Below the pieces are notes generated by a model that had not been told where the DNA came from, searched no databases, and was given only the letters and a program-made list of their open reading frames with translations. Made by a program: the position numbers and the translations under genes. Shown one piece after another: positions 1 through 5,442 of a DNA stretch of 9,014 bases. Where the stretch lies: positions 1-9,014 of the forward strand of contig DAOWCW010000028.1 of the NCBI GenBank assembly GCA_030639395.1, given 5' to 3'. Within the stretch, counting starts at the first letter, position 1, and every line of letters begins with the position of its first letter. Origin of the DNA: an archaeon. GTDB taxonomy: Archaea > Nanoarchaeota > Nanoarchaeia > Pacearchaeales > GW2011-AR1.

Positions 1-564
1 ACCCATCCTAACTAAATTCTTAGAATCATGCAAACCCGAAACAACCGTAGTTCGAAATTCCCCTCTTCCTTTCCCATCCCCAACCTCTAGCACCGAGCCT
101 TCAAAATCATTCACAATCCTCATACTCTCTTCAACATCTTCAAAACAAACATCAACACCAGCAACCTTACAATAATCCTCCCGACAAGCCTTAACATCCA
201 TAGCAACATAATCAACCAATCCCAAGTCAATCATCTCTCTCAATCTATTCGGAAAACTCCCATTCGTATCAACCTTAATCTTAAATCCCATATCCTTAAT
301 TTTCTTAACAAAACTAAAATCCAAACTCATCAACGGCTCACCCCCCGTAATACAAACCCCGTCCAACTTACCAATCCTTTTAGACAAAAACTCCAAAATC
401 TTTTCTTCACTAAAATAACCTGTTGCCTCGCCTTCATCTTCGATGACAAGCGCCGGATTATAACAAAATCCACATCTAAAATTACACCCCCACAAAAAAA
501 TAGTACAACAAATCTCTCCAGGATAATCAATCGTCGAAACTTTCTGTAGCCCCGCAATCTTCAT
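1..564 (-). CDS. nrdG: Anaerobic ribonucleotide reductase activating protein (radical SAM), 3' end cut by the window
   Basis: Activase for class III ribonucleotide reductase: it uses S-adenosylmethionine and a 4Fe-4S cluster to place the glycyl radical on NrdD. The frame is open from ATG at 564 to the left edge, 188 codons with no stop. Residues 27-34 read CNFRCGFC, the CX3CX2C radical-SAM motif (C27, C31, C34), followed by YNP. ITGGEPL at 72-78 is the SAM-binding GGE motif, and VDTNGS and AMDVKA follow as in the family. The start overlaps the cupin stop as ATGA, with SD GGAGAG at 570-575 five bases upstream, so translation is probably coupled. A G-rich, low-complexity stretch (GSVLEVGDGKGRG, before EFRTTVV) looks inserted relative to relatives as I remember them. 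It most resembles the NrdG2-type activases of archaea and anaerobes, about 220-230 residues, so roughly 35-40 residues are probably missing. Family call is firm. Confidence 0.93.
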   Translation of the reverse strand, partial: MKIAGLQKVSTIDYPGEICCTIFLWGCNFRCGFCYNPALVIEDEGEATGYFSEEKILEFLSKRIGKLDGVCITGGEPLMSLDFSFVKKIKDMGFKIKVDTNGSFPNRLREMIDLGLVDYVAMDVKACREDYCKVAGVDVCFEDVEESMRIVNDFEGSVLEVGDGKGRGEFRTTVVSGLHDSKNLVRMG

Positions 565-1085
565 TTAATCTCTCCGCAACCCTCGCCAATACAATATTCC
601 TCACTCGTCAAATCAACCCCATCCGACAAATCACCAGCAACCCCGAGACCAGAGACATCATCAAACCTCTCAATGTCATCCTCTCCCAAATACTCTCCCA
701 ACTGAACCTCAATAATTTCAAGTGGGATCTTCCCAATATTCTCCAGCCGATGAACACATCCAACAGAAACATAAGTCGACTCGCCCCTCCTCAAAATAAA
801 CTCTCCCTGCCCCGTTCGATCTTTAGTATCTAACCGGGGATCACCAAGCACAACTCCAGCAACCCCAGACACAACAACCCAATGCTCCGACCTATGCAAA
901 TGCTTCTGCAACGAAATCCTCTTTCCAACATCAAGTGTCAACCGCTTAACCTGATAACCCTCACCCTTCTCAATAGAAACAAACTTCCCCCAACGCCTCC
1001 CGACAATCTTTTCAGTAGAACCTCCAATTAAGGAAAAATTCTTAACTTTCTCTCTCCCACCAAAATCTAACTTATCTTCCATCAT
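561..1085 (-). CDS. Mannose-6-phosphate isomerase type II-like cupin
   Basis: A 174-residue protein with one cupin domain of the MannoseP_isomer family, the C-terminal domain of ManC/AlgA-type enzymes. Relatives interconvert mannose-6-P and fructose-6-P for GDP-mannose supply. Visible: RRWGKF near 30-35, GKRISLQKHLHRSEHW at 54-69 (metal ligands H62, H64, E67), and a second cupin motif VGCVHRLENIGKIPLEIIEVQ from about 108, with H112 as the remaining ligand. GEYLGEDDIERFDD follows as in the family. Two oddities: extra residues between the motifs (about 82-95, GDPRLDTKDRTGQG), and a C-terminal extension of about 30 residues containing EEYCIGEGCGEIK. No nucleotidyltransferase domain is present. 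Start is ATG 1085 or the adjacent ATG 1082; only a weak GAG precedes them. It overlaps nrdG by four bases; a link between a sugar isomerase and reductase activation is not obvious. Exact substrate is inferred. Confidence 0.85.
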   Translation of the reverse strand: MMEDKLDFGGREKVKNFSLIGGSTEKIVGRRWGKFVSIEKGEGYQVKRLTLDVGKRISLQKHLHRSEHWVVVSGVAGVVLGDPRLDTKDRTGQGEFILRRGESTYVSVGCVHRLENIGKIPLEIIEVQLGEYLGEDDIERFDDVSGLGVAGDLSDGVDLTSEEYCIGEGCGEIK

Positions 1086-1104
1086 CTCAAAAACAAAACA
1101 ACCC

Positions 1105-1112
1105 TTATAATT
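1105..1112 (-). promoter_or_regulatory. Possible archaeal TATA box for cupin-nrdG
   Basis: The minus strand reads AATTATAA here, within a longer AT-rich run, centred about 24-26 bp before the two candidate cupin starts. This is the spacing seen at the other presumed leaderless genes in this window. There is no convincing SD before the cupin, and oligo-T runs lie just upstream, so a separate promoter for cupin-nrdG makes sense. The surroundings are very AT-rich, so chance is possible. Confidence 0.33.
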
Positions 1113-1123
1113 ATTATTATACT

Positions 1124-1136
1124 AAAAAATAAAAAA
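1124..1136 (-). terminator. Oligo-T terminator after the reductase genes
   Basis: On the minus strand this reads TTTTTTATTTTTT, starting about 20 bp downstream of the stop of the glycyl-radical gene. Archaeal RNA polymerase terminates at T runs without needing a hairpin. It would end the nrdR-mazG-nrdD transcript and separate it, fully or partly, from cupin-nrdG. Confidence 0.5.
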
Positions 1137-1157
1137 TTCAAATAGGCTATCTAAAAA

Positions 1158-1352
1158 TCAACACTCCTTCTTTTTTTCATCTTTATTTTCGCTTTTGTCA
1201 TCACCTTTATCATTTTTTTCGTTATCTCTTTTAAACACTACCCTATCACCAAACTCAGCCAACTTCCCATCATTCCATCGAGCAGTAGGCCTCAAATAAC
1301 CCACAACCCTAGACCAAACCTCACATTTAGTCCTAGCCTTTTTATTTACCAT
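1158..1352 (-). CDS. nrdD: Stand-alone glycyl-radical segment of anaerobic ribonucleotide reductase (split NrdD C-terminus)
   Basis: A 64-residue protein whose core, residues 10-36, is the C-terminal glycyl-radical loop of class III reductases. CEVWSRVVGYLRP runs straight into WNDGKLAEF and RVVF, and G18 in RVVGY is the predicted radical site. Normally this segment follows the NrdD zinc site on the same chain. Here the preceding nrdD frame ends in TAA at 1342-1344, and this frame differs from it by one base. I chose ATG 1352 because GAGGTG (1359-1364) sits exactly six bases upstream; GTG 1361 and ATG 1358 overlap or abut that SD. The tail is very charged (KRDNEKNDKGDDKSENKDEKKK) and ends in Cys64. 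The gene overlaps nrdD by 11 bases, so coupled translation is likely. The assignment of the segment is firm. Whether it is really a separate polypeptide, rather than the product of a sequencing indel or a frameshift, is not proven. Confidence 0.82.
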   Translation of the reverse strand: MVNKKARTKCEVWSRVVGYLRPTARWNDGKLAEFGDRVVFKRDNEKNDKGDDKSENKDEKKKEC

Positions 1353-3693
1353 CACCATCACCTCTTGTTTTTAATTTAGATTCTTCATTCACAAGCACAG
1401 GAGAACCGCACGATATTCCTGCCATCTGAGACTCATTATCCACCACCGCACCATCAACATTTTCGATTTCCTCAATAACCTCAAAACTCTCCACAGTTTT
1501 ACCTTTTTCATCCTCAATCTCAAGAATTTTAACATTATCCTTAAACGCACTAATTACTTTAGGTTTCTTATCAACTTCAGCTTCAACAGCCACCCCAACC
1601 TCTGAATCCTGACCTCCAACCTCTGACACCTCAAGAAGCTTAGCCTCCCGCTCCTCCTCCGCAACAACATCCTCAGCAACACCCTTATCTCCCTCTACAA
1701 TCTCTAAATCACACTTCGGACAATACTCATGCTCACCCGATAAATACCCATGAGTCGGACAAATAGAAAACGTCGGAGAAATCGTAAAATAAGGCAACTT
1801 GTAACCATTCGCAATCTTCTTCACCATCTTCTTCACAGCATCCGTAGTCATCCTCTCCCCAACAAAAGTATGAAAAACTGTCCCCCCAGTATATTTACAT
1901 TGAATCTCATCCTGCAAATCCAAAGCCTCAAAAACATCATCAGTAAAATCAACCGGCAACTGCGACGAATTTGTATAATAAGGCTTCCCTCCTAAATCCC
2001 TAACAGCATCCTCATTCGCAACAGTAATCCGACCAAATCTCTTTTTATCTATCCGAGCAAATCTATAAGTCGTTCCCTCTCCCGGGGTCGCCTCTAAATT
2101 ATAAATACTCCCCGTCTCCTCTTGATATTCTGTCAACCTCTTCCTCATAAAATCCAAAACCTTCAAAGAAAAAACCCTCCCTTTCTCTGTCGTAATATCC
2201 TCACCCGGCATAAAATTCTTCACAGCTTCATTCATCCCAAGCAAACCAATTGTCCCAAAATGATTCTTCCAATATTCACCAAACCTCTCGTGAACCTGCC
2301 TCAAATAAAACCGCGAATAAGGATAAAGCCCCATCTCCGTAAACCTCTCAATAGCCTTTCTTTTAATTTCAAGACTCTCCTTCGAAAGCTCCATTAATTT
2401 ATCTAACCTAGTCATAAAATCACCTTCGCTCGTCGACACATAACCAAGCCTAGCCATATTCACAGTCACAACACCAATCGAACCAGTCAACGGATTCGCC
2501 CCAAACAAACCACCACCACGTTTCTTCAACTCAGTATTATCAATTCTCAACCTACAACACATACTCCGCGAATCCTCAGGCTTCATATCAGAATTAACAA
2601 AATTCGAAAAATACGGAATCCCATACTTCGCCGTCATCTCCCAAATCAACTCATGCTCCGGTTTATCAAAATCAAAATCCTTCGTAATATTATAAGTCGG
2701 AATCGGAAAAGTAAAAACCTGACCACTCGCATCTCCCTCAAGCATACACTCCGCAAACGCCTTATTAATCATATCCATCTCAACCTGAAAATCTCCATAC
2801 TTATCCATCTGTGGCTGCCCGCCAATAATTACATGCTCATTTACCATATAATTCGGCACCTCTAAATCCATAGTAATATTCGTAAACGGAGTCTGAAAAC
2901 CAACCCTCGTAGGAACAGCCATATTAAAAACAAATTCTTGTAACGACTGCTTTACTTGCTTGTAATTCAAGTTATCACAACGAACAAATGGAGCAAGTAA
3001 AGTATCAAAATTAGAAAACGCCTGAGCACCAGCCGACTCACCCTGAAGAGTATAGAAGAAATTAACCATCTGTCCCAATGCCGTCCTCAAATGTTTAGCC
3101 GGCTTAGACTCAACCTTACCCTTGACACCCTTAAAGCCAACAGTCAATAAATCCTTCAAATCCCATCCAACACAATAAGCCCCAAGCGTCCCCAAATCAT
3201 GAACATGTAAATCCCCAGCCTCATGAACTTTCCGAATCGCCTCAGGATAAATCCGCCTCATCCAATAATTCGAAACAATCTTCGTAGCAATATAATTATT
3301 CAAACCCTGCAAGGAATACCCCATATTTGAATTCTCCTTAACCATCCAATCATTCAAGCCAATATAATCCTCAACAGCCTCAATCGTATCAAACAAACCC
3401 TTAACATCCCGCAACTCCTGCCGACTCTTCCGATACAAAATAAACGCCTTCCCAACTTTTGCATGCCCCTCTTCAATCAAAACCTTCTCAATCAAATCCT
3501 GAACATCCTCAACATCAGCAATACCATGCTCCCCATAAATTCGCTCCAATTTTTCAACAACTTTATCAGAAATAACCTTAGCCCTCTCTCTATTTTCCCC
3601 TCCAACAGCCCGAACCGCCTTCCAAATCGCACCCTCAATCTTGTCTACCTGAAAGAAAACAACACTCCCATCTCTCTTCCTAATCTTCCTCAT
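1342..3693 (-). CDS. nrdD: Anaerobic ribonucleoside-triphosphate reductase, catalytic chain lacking the glycyl-radical segment
   Basis: Class III ribonucleotide reductase catalytic chain, 783 residues. An ATP-cone (about 3-95, RKIRKRDGSVV) comes first, for allosteric nucleotide sensing. The barrel follows: DLHVHDLGTLGAYCVGWDL (161-179, C174 a candidate active-site Cys), CDNLNY, then the fingertip loop RSMCCRLRID (376-385), where C379 or C380 is the expected thiyl Cys. A zinc knuckle at 645-661 supplies C645, H648, C658 and C661. The glycyl-radical loop expected right after the zinc site is absent. Instead there is a 122-residue acidic, E/V-rich tail (662-783) and a stop, and the radical loop lies in the overlapping downstream gene. 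The frame extends upstream to 3777, but ATG 3693 is chosen: GAGGTG stands four bases before it and the ATP-cone begins immediately. It overlaps mazG by 14 bases. Probably transcribed from the NrdR-controlled promoter at 4713-4720. Confidence 0.95.
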   Translation of the reverse strand: MRKIRKRDGSVVFFQVDKIEGAIWKAVRAVGGENRERAKVISDKVVEKLERIYGEHGIADVEDVQDLIEKVLIEEGHAKVGKAFILYRKSRQELRDVKGLFDTIEAVEDYIGLNDWMVKENSNMGYSLQGLNNYIATKIVSNYWMRRIYPEAIRKVHEAGDLHVHDLGTLGAYCVGWDLKDLLTVGFKGVKGKVESKPAKHLRTALGQMVNFFYTLQGESAGAQAFSNFDTLLAPFVRCDNLNYKQVKQSLQEFVFNMAVPTRVGFQTPFTNITMDLEVPNYMVNEHVIIGGQPQMDKYGDFQVEMDMINKAFAECMLEGDASGQVFTFPIPTYNITKDFDFDKPEHELIWEMTAKYGIPYFSNFVNSDMKPEDSRSMCCRLRIDNTELKKRGGGLFGANPLTGSIGVVTVNMARLGYVSTSEGDFMTRLDKLMELSKESLEIKRKAIERFTEMGLYPYSRFYLRQVHERFGEYWKNHFGTIGLLGMNEAVKNFMPGEDITTEKGRVFSLKVLDFMRKRLTEYQEETGSIYNLEATPGEGTTYRFARIDKKRFGRITVANEDAVRDLGGKPYYTNSSQLPVDFTDDVFEALDLQDEIQCKYTGGTVFHTFVGERMTTDAVKKMVKKIANGYKLPYFTISPTFSICPTHGYLSGEHEYCPKCDLEIVEGDKGVAEDVVAEEEREAKLLEVSEVGGQDSEVGVAVEAEVDKKPKVISAFKDNVKILEIEDEKGKTVESFEVIEEIENVDGAVVDNESQMAGISCGSPVLVNEESKLKTRGDGDGK
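1359..1364 (-). promoter_or_regulatory. SD site that decides the start of the glycyl-radical gene
   Basis: GAGGTG on the minus strand matches the conserved anti-SD CACCTC of 16S rRNA. It lies six bases before ATG 1352, inside the last codons of nrdD (the GGT GAT GGT GAT GGT AAA TAA region). The same hexamer precedes nrdD itself at 3698-3703, so it is a working SD type in this genome. It supports independent initiation of the small gene over frameshifting. Confidence 0.6.
1594..1628. repeat. Degenerate heptanucleotide array in the nrdD tail
   Basis: Five consecutive 7-mers on the plus strand: CCCAACC, TCTGAAT, CCTGACC, TCCAACC, TCTGACA. Copies 1/4 and 2/5 are near-identical, so there is also a 21-bp, in-frame period. 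It encodes part of the acidic tail around SEVGGQDSEV in the insertion between zinc site and stop. It resembles heptad arrays at 6756-6783 and 6993-7020 and a weaker one at 3694-3728. Confidence 0.55.
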
Positions 3694-4120
3694 CTTGCAC
3701 CTCACTATCCTTTCCTGCAACCTCAAGAGACACAGTCTCTTGCACTCCTCCAACAACTTCACCCTCGCCTTCACCACTCCATTTCTTCATCGTCCCATTC
3801 CTCTGCGCCTCCTCCAAACTAAACCCACCACTCGCATACCTCTTCTTCAACTTCTCCAAATTCTCAGACAAAACCTCGTCCAAACTCCAACCATAAAAAT
3901 TACAAATCATAGCAACATACCACATCATGTCTCCAATATTTTCCTTAATCCCATCTCGAACGCTCTTGTTCTTATGAAAAACTTCCTTCTTGATACAACT
4001 CGCAACATCCCCCGCCTCGCCCGCAACACCAAGTCCCCAAAAACAAATCTCTTTATCTTTATCATCCATCATCCTTGCCGTCTTCTGACAAGCCTCCTGA
4101 TATTCTTTTATATTTATCAT
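3680..4120 (-). CDS. MazG-like nucleotide pyrophosphohydrolase
   Basis: A 146-residue protein of the all-alpha NTP pyrophosphohydrolase (MazG-like) superfamily, which hydrolyses (d)NTPs to monophosphate and PPi. The helical pattern is clear: WGLGVAGEAGDVASCIKK (28-45), then IKENIGDMMWYVAMICNFYG (58-77), then LDEVLSENLEKLKKRY (80-95). Metal-binding residues would be E35 and D38 in the first motif and E60 and D64 in the second. The usual ExxE/EExxD pattern is altered: Asp replaces the second Glu of motif one, and Asn61 replaces the second Glu of EELGD. Residues 115-146 are a low-complexity acidic tail (EGEGEVVGG, GKDSEVQDEED). ATG 4120 is preferred, with AAGGA eight bases upstream, over a TTG at 4144. 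Between nrdR and nrdD it plausibly clears non-canonical NTPs or balances the pool; true substrate unknown. Confidence 0.85.
   Translation of the reverse strand: MINIKEYQEACQKTARMMDDKDKEICFWGLGVAGEAGDVASCIKKEVFHKNKSVRDGIKENIGDMMWYVAMICNFYGWSLDEVLSENLEKLKKRYASGGFSLEEAQRNGTMKKWSGEGEGEVVGGVQETVSLEVAGKDSEVQDEED
3694..3728. repeat. Weak heptad-like tract at the mazG 3' end
   Basis: The plus strand divides as TTGCACC-TCACTAT-CCTTTCC-TGCAACC-TCAAGAG when read from 3695, with copies 1 and 4 alike. The phase and theme match the nrdD array at 1594-1628, and both encode a D-S-E-V peptide (GKDSEV here, GQDSEV there). Individually weak; listed for the resemblance. Confidence 0.3.
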
Positions 4121-4165
4121 TTTATTTTTCCTTAACAACGACAACTGTCGAAATTTTTACAACCC

Positions 4166-4189
4166 CAAAAAACTCAAGTAAGTTTTTTG
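4166..4189 (-). terminator. Hairpin with T run at the nrdR/mazG junction
   Basis: CAAAAAACT (4166-4174) and AGTTTTTTG (4181-4189) form a perfect 9-bp inverted repeat with a 6-base loop, overlapping the nrdR stop codon. On the minus strand a T6 run lies immediately after the stop. It could be a partial terminator that lowers mazG-nrdD expression relative to nrdR. A second small palindrome, CGACAACTGTCG, sits at 4139-4150 in the same 53-bp gap. Confidence 0.35.
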
Positions 4190-4614
4190 AGCTCCTCCCT
4201 AAACTCATCAATATCCGCGAAATCCCTATAAACCGCCGCAAACCGAATATACGCAACCTTATCCAATTTCTTCAACTTCGCCATAACAATCTCCCCAACC
4301 CGCGAACTCTTAATATCCTTATCTTTAGCAACCCGATAAACATTCGCCTCAATATCATCAACAAGTTTTCCAATCTCCTTACTCGCCAAAGGTCTCTTTT
4401 CAAGACTCTTAATCAACCCACTATACAACTTCTCCCGCGAAAACTTCTCCCGCTGACCATTTTTCTTAATAATCCCGAGATCCAATTCCACCCTCTCATA
4501 AGTTGTAAACCTCTTTCCACACTTCAAACACTCCCTACGTCGCCGACTCTCAGAACCCGAATCCCGCTTATCCGTAACCTTAGTTTCACTCGAAGTACAG
4601 TATGGGCATTGCAT
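4174..4614 (-). CDS. nrdR: Ribonucleotide reductase repressor NrdR
   Basis: Transcriptional repressor of ribonucleotide reductase genes that senses ATP/dATP through an ATP-cone. The 146-residue product is close to the usual length of about 150. The N-terminal zinc ribbon uses C3, C6, C29 and C32 (CPYC, CLKCGKRFTTYER), with the basic stretch ESRRRRE between them. The ATP-cone follows from about 46 (GIIKKNGQREKFSREKL) and ends near YRDFADIDEF. The family is near-universal in bacteria and patchy in archaea, so presence here is notable. It is the first gene of the reductase operon and lies directly downstream of two palindromes spaced like NrdR boxes, implying autorepression plus repression of nrdD. 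No SD precedes ATG 4614, unlike later operon genes. Family identity is firm; regulation of this operon is inferred. Confidence 0.96.
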   Translation of the reverse strand: MQCPYCTSSETKVTDKRDSGSESRRRRECLKCGKRFTTYERVELDLGIIKKNGQREKFSREKLYSGLIKSLEKRPLASKEIGKLVDDIEANVYRVAKDKDIKSSRVGEIVMAKLKKLDKVAYIRFAAVYRDFADIDEFREELKKLT

Positions 4615-4638
4615 TTTGATATTGTTATTTTACAGTGA

Positions 4639-4654
4639 ATACAAGATATTGTAT
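4639..4654. promoter_or_regulatory. Putative NrdR box 1
   Basis: ATACAAGATATTGTAT is a 16-bp inverted repeat with seven of eight half-site positions paired. It has the layout of an NrdR box (ACA-rich half, TA-rich centre, TGT half). It lies 25 bp before the nrdR start, where a leaderless promoter's TATA box would sit, so a repressor here could also block a proximal start. Confidence 0.62.
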
Positions 4655-4670
4655 CTCGCACCCCTTTTAA

Positions 4671-4686
4671 CTACAATAAATTGTAG
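4671..4686. promoter_or_regulatory. Putative NrdR box 2
   Basis: CTACAATAAATTGTAG is a 16-bp inverted repeat with seven of eight half-site positions paired. Its centre is 32 bp from box 1. Known NrdR sites come in pairs about three helical turns (30-32 bp) apart, so the spacing is a strong independent clue. It lies just downstream of the transcription start expected from the TATA box at 4713-4720. Confidence 0.65.
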
Positions 4687-4712
4687 CTACATGACAAAAC
4701 TAATATCTCAAC

Positions 4713-4720
4713 TATTTAAA
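4713..4720 (-). promoter_or_regulatory. TATA box for the nrdR-mazG-nrdD operon
   Basis: TTTAAATA on the minus strand matches the archaeal TATA consensus TTTAWATA. Transcription should start near 4690-4692, giving a leader of about 77 nt that contains both palindromes. The minus strand at 4692-4687 reads ATG TAG, a start codon followed at once by a stop, exactly at the predicted 5' end. Promoter call is inference from sequence and spacing. Confidence 0.55.
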
Positions 4721-4788
4721 GATTATTGTTATAAAAGATACACTTTCGTTCACAATAGTTAACACTATAAACCACTAGTTACTTTTTT

Positions 4789-5436
4789 TCAGGAATTACT
4801 CATCTTTAAAAAAGCATCATAAACATTTTTTATCTCCTCAAAAACATCCTCGACAGACTGATCCCCATTTACAACAACAATACTTTCATCCCCAATCAGG
4901 CCAGGTAAAATTGACTGCAATTCCAAATAATTATTCCTAACTTTTCCTAAAAAATCTTCATGACTATCAAACTTTCTTCTACTCTCGCCGTCCCGCCCCC
5001 ACAACCTATCAAATGCAACATCAATAGGGATATCAAAAAGAAAGGTTAAATCTGGAACTCTAAACCCCTTATTCATTTCTGCAATATCTGCATAAGGAAT
5101 ACCCTGAACAGACTGAAATGCAAAGTTTGAATGCCAATATCTATCACTAAAAGTATGTATACCTTGATTTAATATTGAATCAAAAATTCTATTATGAGTT
5201 TTTCTATTTTGGGTAAAATGTTTTAACATAGTAAGATTATAAGAATGGGGATCCTCATTGCTACGCATCATCTCCCTCATTTTTCTTCCACTATCATCAA
5301 AATCATTTGGCTCCCTTGTTCTAAAAATAGCATTTGATTTACTTAAATCATAAACATATTCCGTAAACTTCTCCAACTGAGTGCCTTTTCCACATCCATT
5401 AATCCCTTCAAAAACAACAAAATCTCCTTTCCTCAT
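4789..5436 (-). CDS. tmk: Thymidylate kinase
   Basis: Phosphorylates dTMP to dTDP with ATP, following ThyX in thymidine nucleotide synthesis. The 215-residue length is typical. The P-loop is FEGINGCGKGTQ (9-20), with K17 and T19. RTREPN (about 39-44) corresponds to the TREPG substrate motif, and SDRYWHSNFAFQ to the DRY-xxS-xxAYQ motif that positions dTMP. DLTFLFDIPIDVAFDRL matches the strand and helix before the lid, and GRDGESRRKFD is the likely lid. It starts six bases after the thyX stop, with only a weak AGGT upstream, so the two genes form an operon. Codons in tmk and thyX look more A/T-ending, with fewer GGG and CGG, than in the nrd genes, possibly reflecting a different origin. The stop is about 70 bp before the nrdR operon TATA box. 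Confidence 0.92.
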   Translation of the reverse strand: MRKGDFVVFEGINGCGKGTQLEKFTEYVYDLSKSNAIFRTREPNDFDDSGRKMREMMRSNEDPHSYNLTMLKHFTQNRKTHNRIFDSILNQGIHTFSDRYWHSNFAFQSVQGIPYADIAEMNKGFRVPDLTFLFDIPIDVAFDRLWGRDGESRRKFDSHEDFLGKVRNNYLELQSILPGLIGDESIVVVNGDQSVEDVFEEIKNVYDAFLKMSNS

Positions 5437-5442
5437 TACCTA

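Noticed and set aside
330..557. 75-residue minus-strand open frame
   Set aside because: It is an alternative frame of nrdG, which carries the CX3CX2C and GGE motifs in another frame.
1342..1710. Intein or homing endonuclease splitting nrdD
   Set aside because: The inserted tail lacks an N-terminal splice Cys block, a C-terminal His-Asn, and endonuclease motifs; it is acidic low-complexity sequence.
3694..3777. N-terminal 28-residue extension of nrdD
   Set aside because: It lies wholly inside mazG, and a good SD plus the conserved ATP-cone start point to ATG 3693.
4121..4144. Upstream TTG start for the MazG-like gene
   Set aside because: ATG 4120 has AAGGA at suitable spacing, and the conserved domain begins right after it.
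3463..4638. Long plus-strand open frames opposite nrdD, mazG and nrdR
   Set aside because: Their translations are Leu/Ile/Asn/Pro-rich without family motifs, as expected for the antisense of G/T-biased coding strands.
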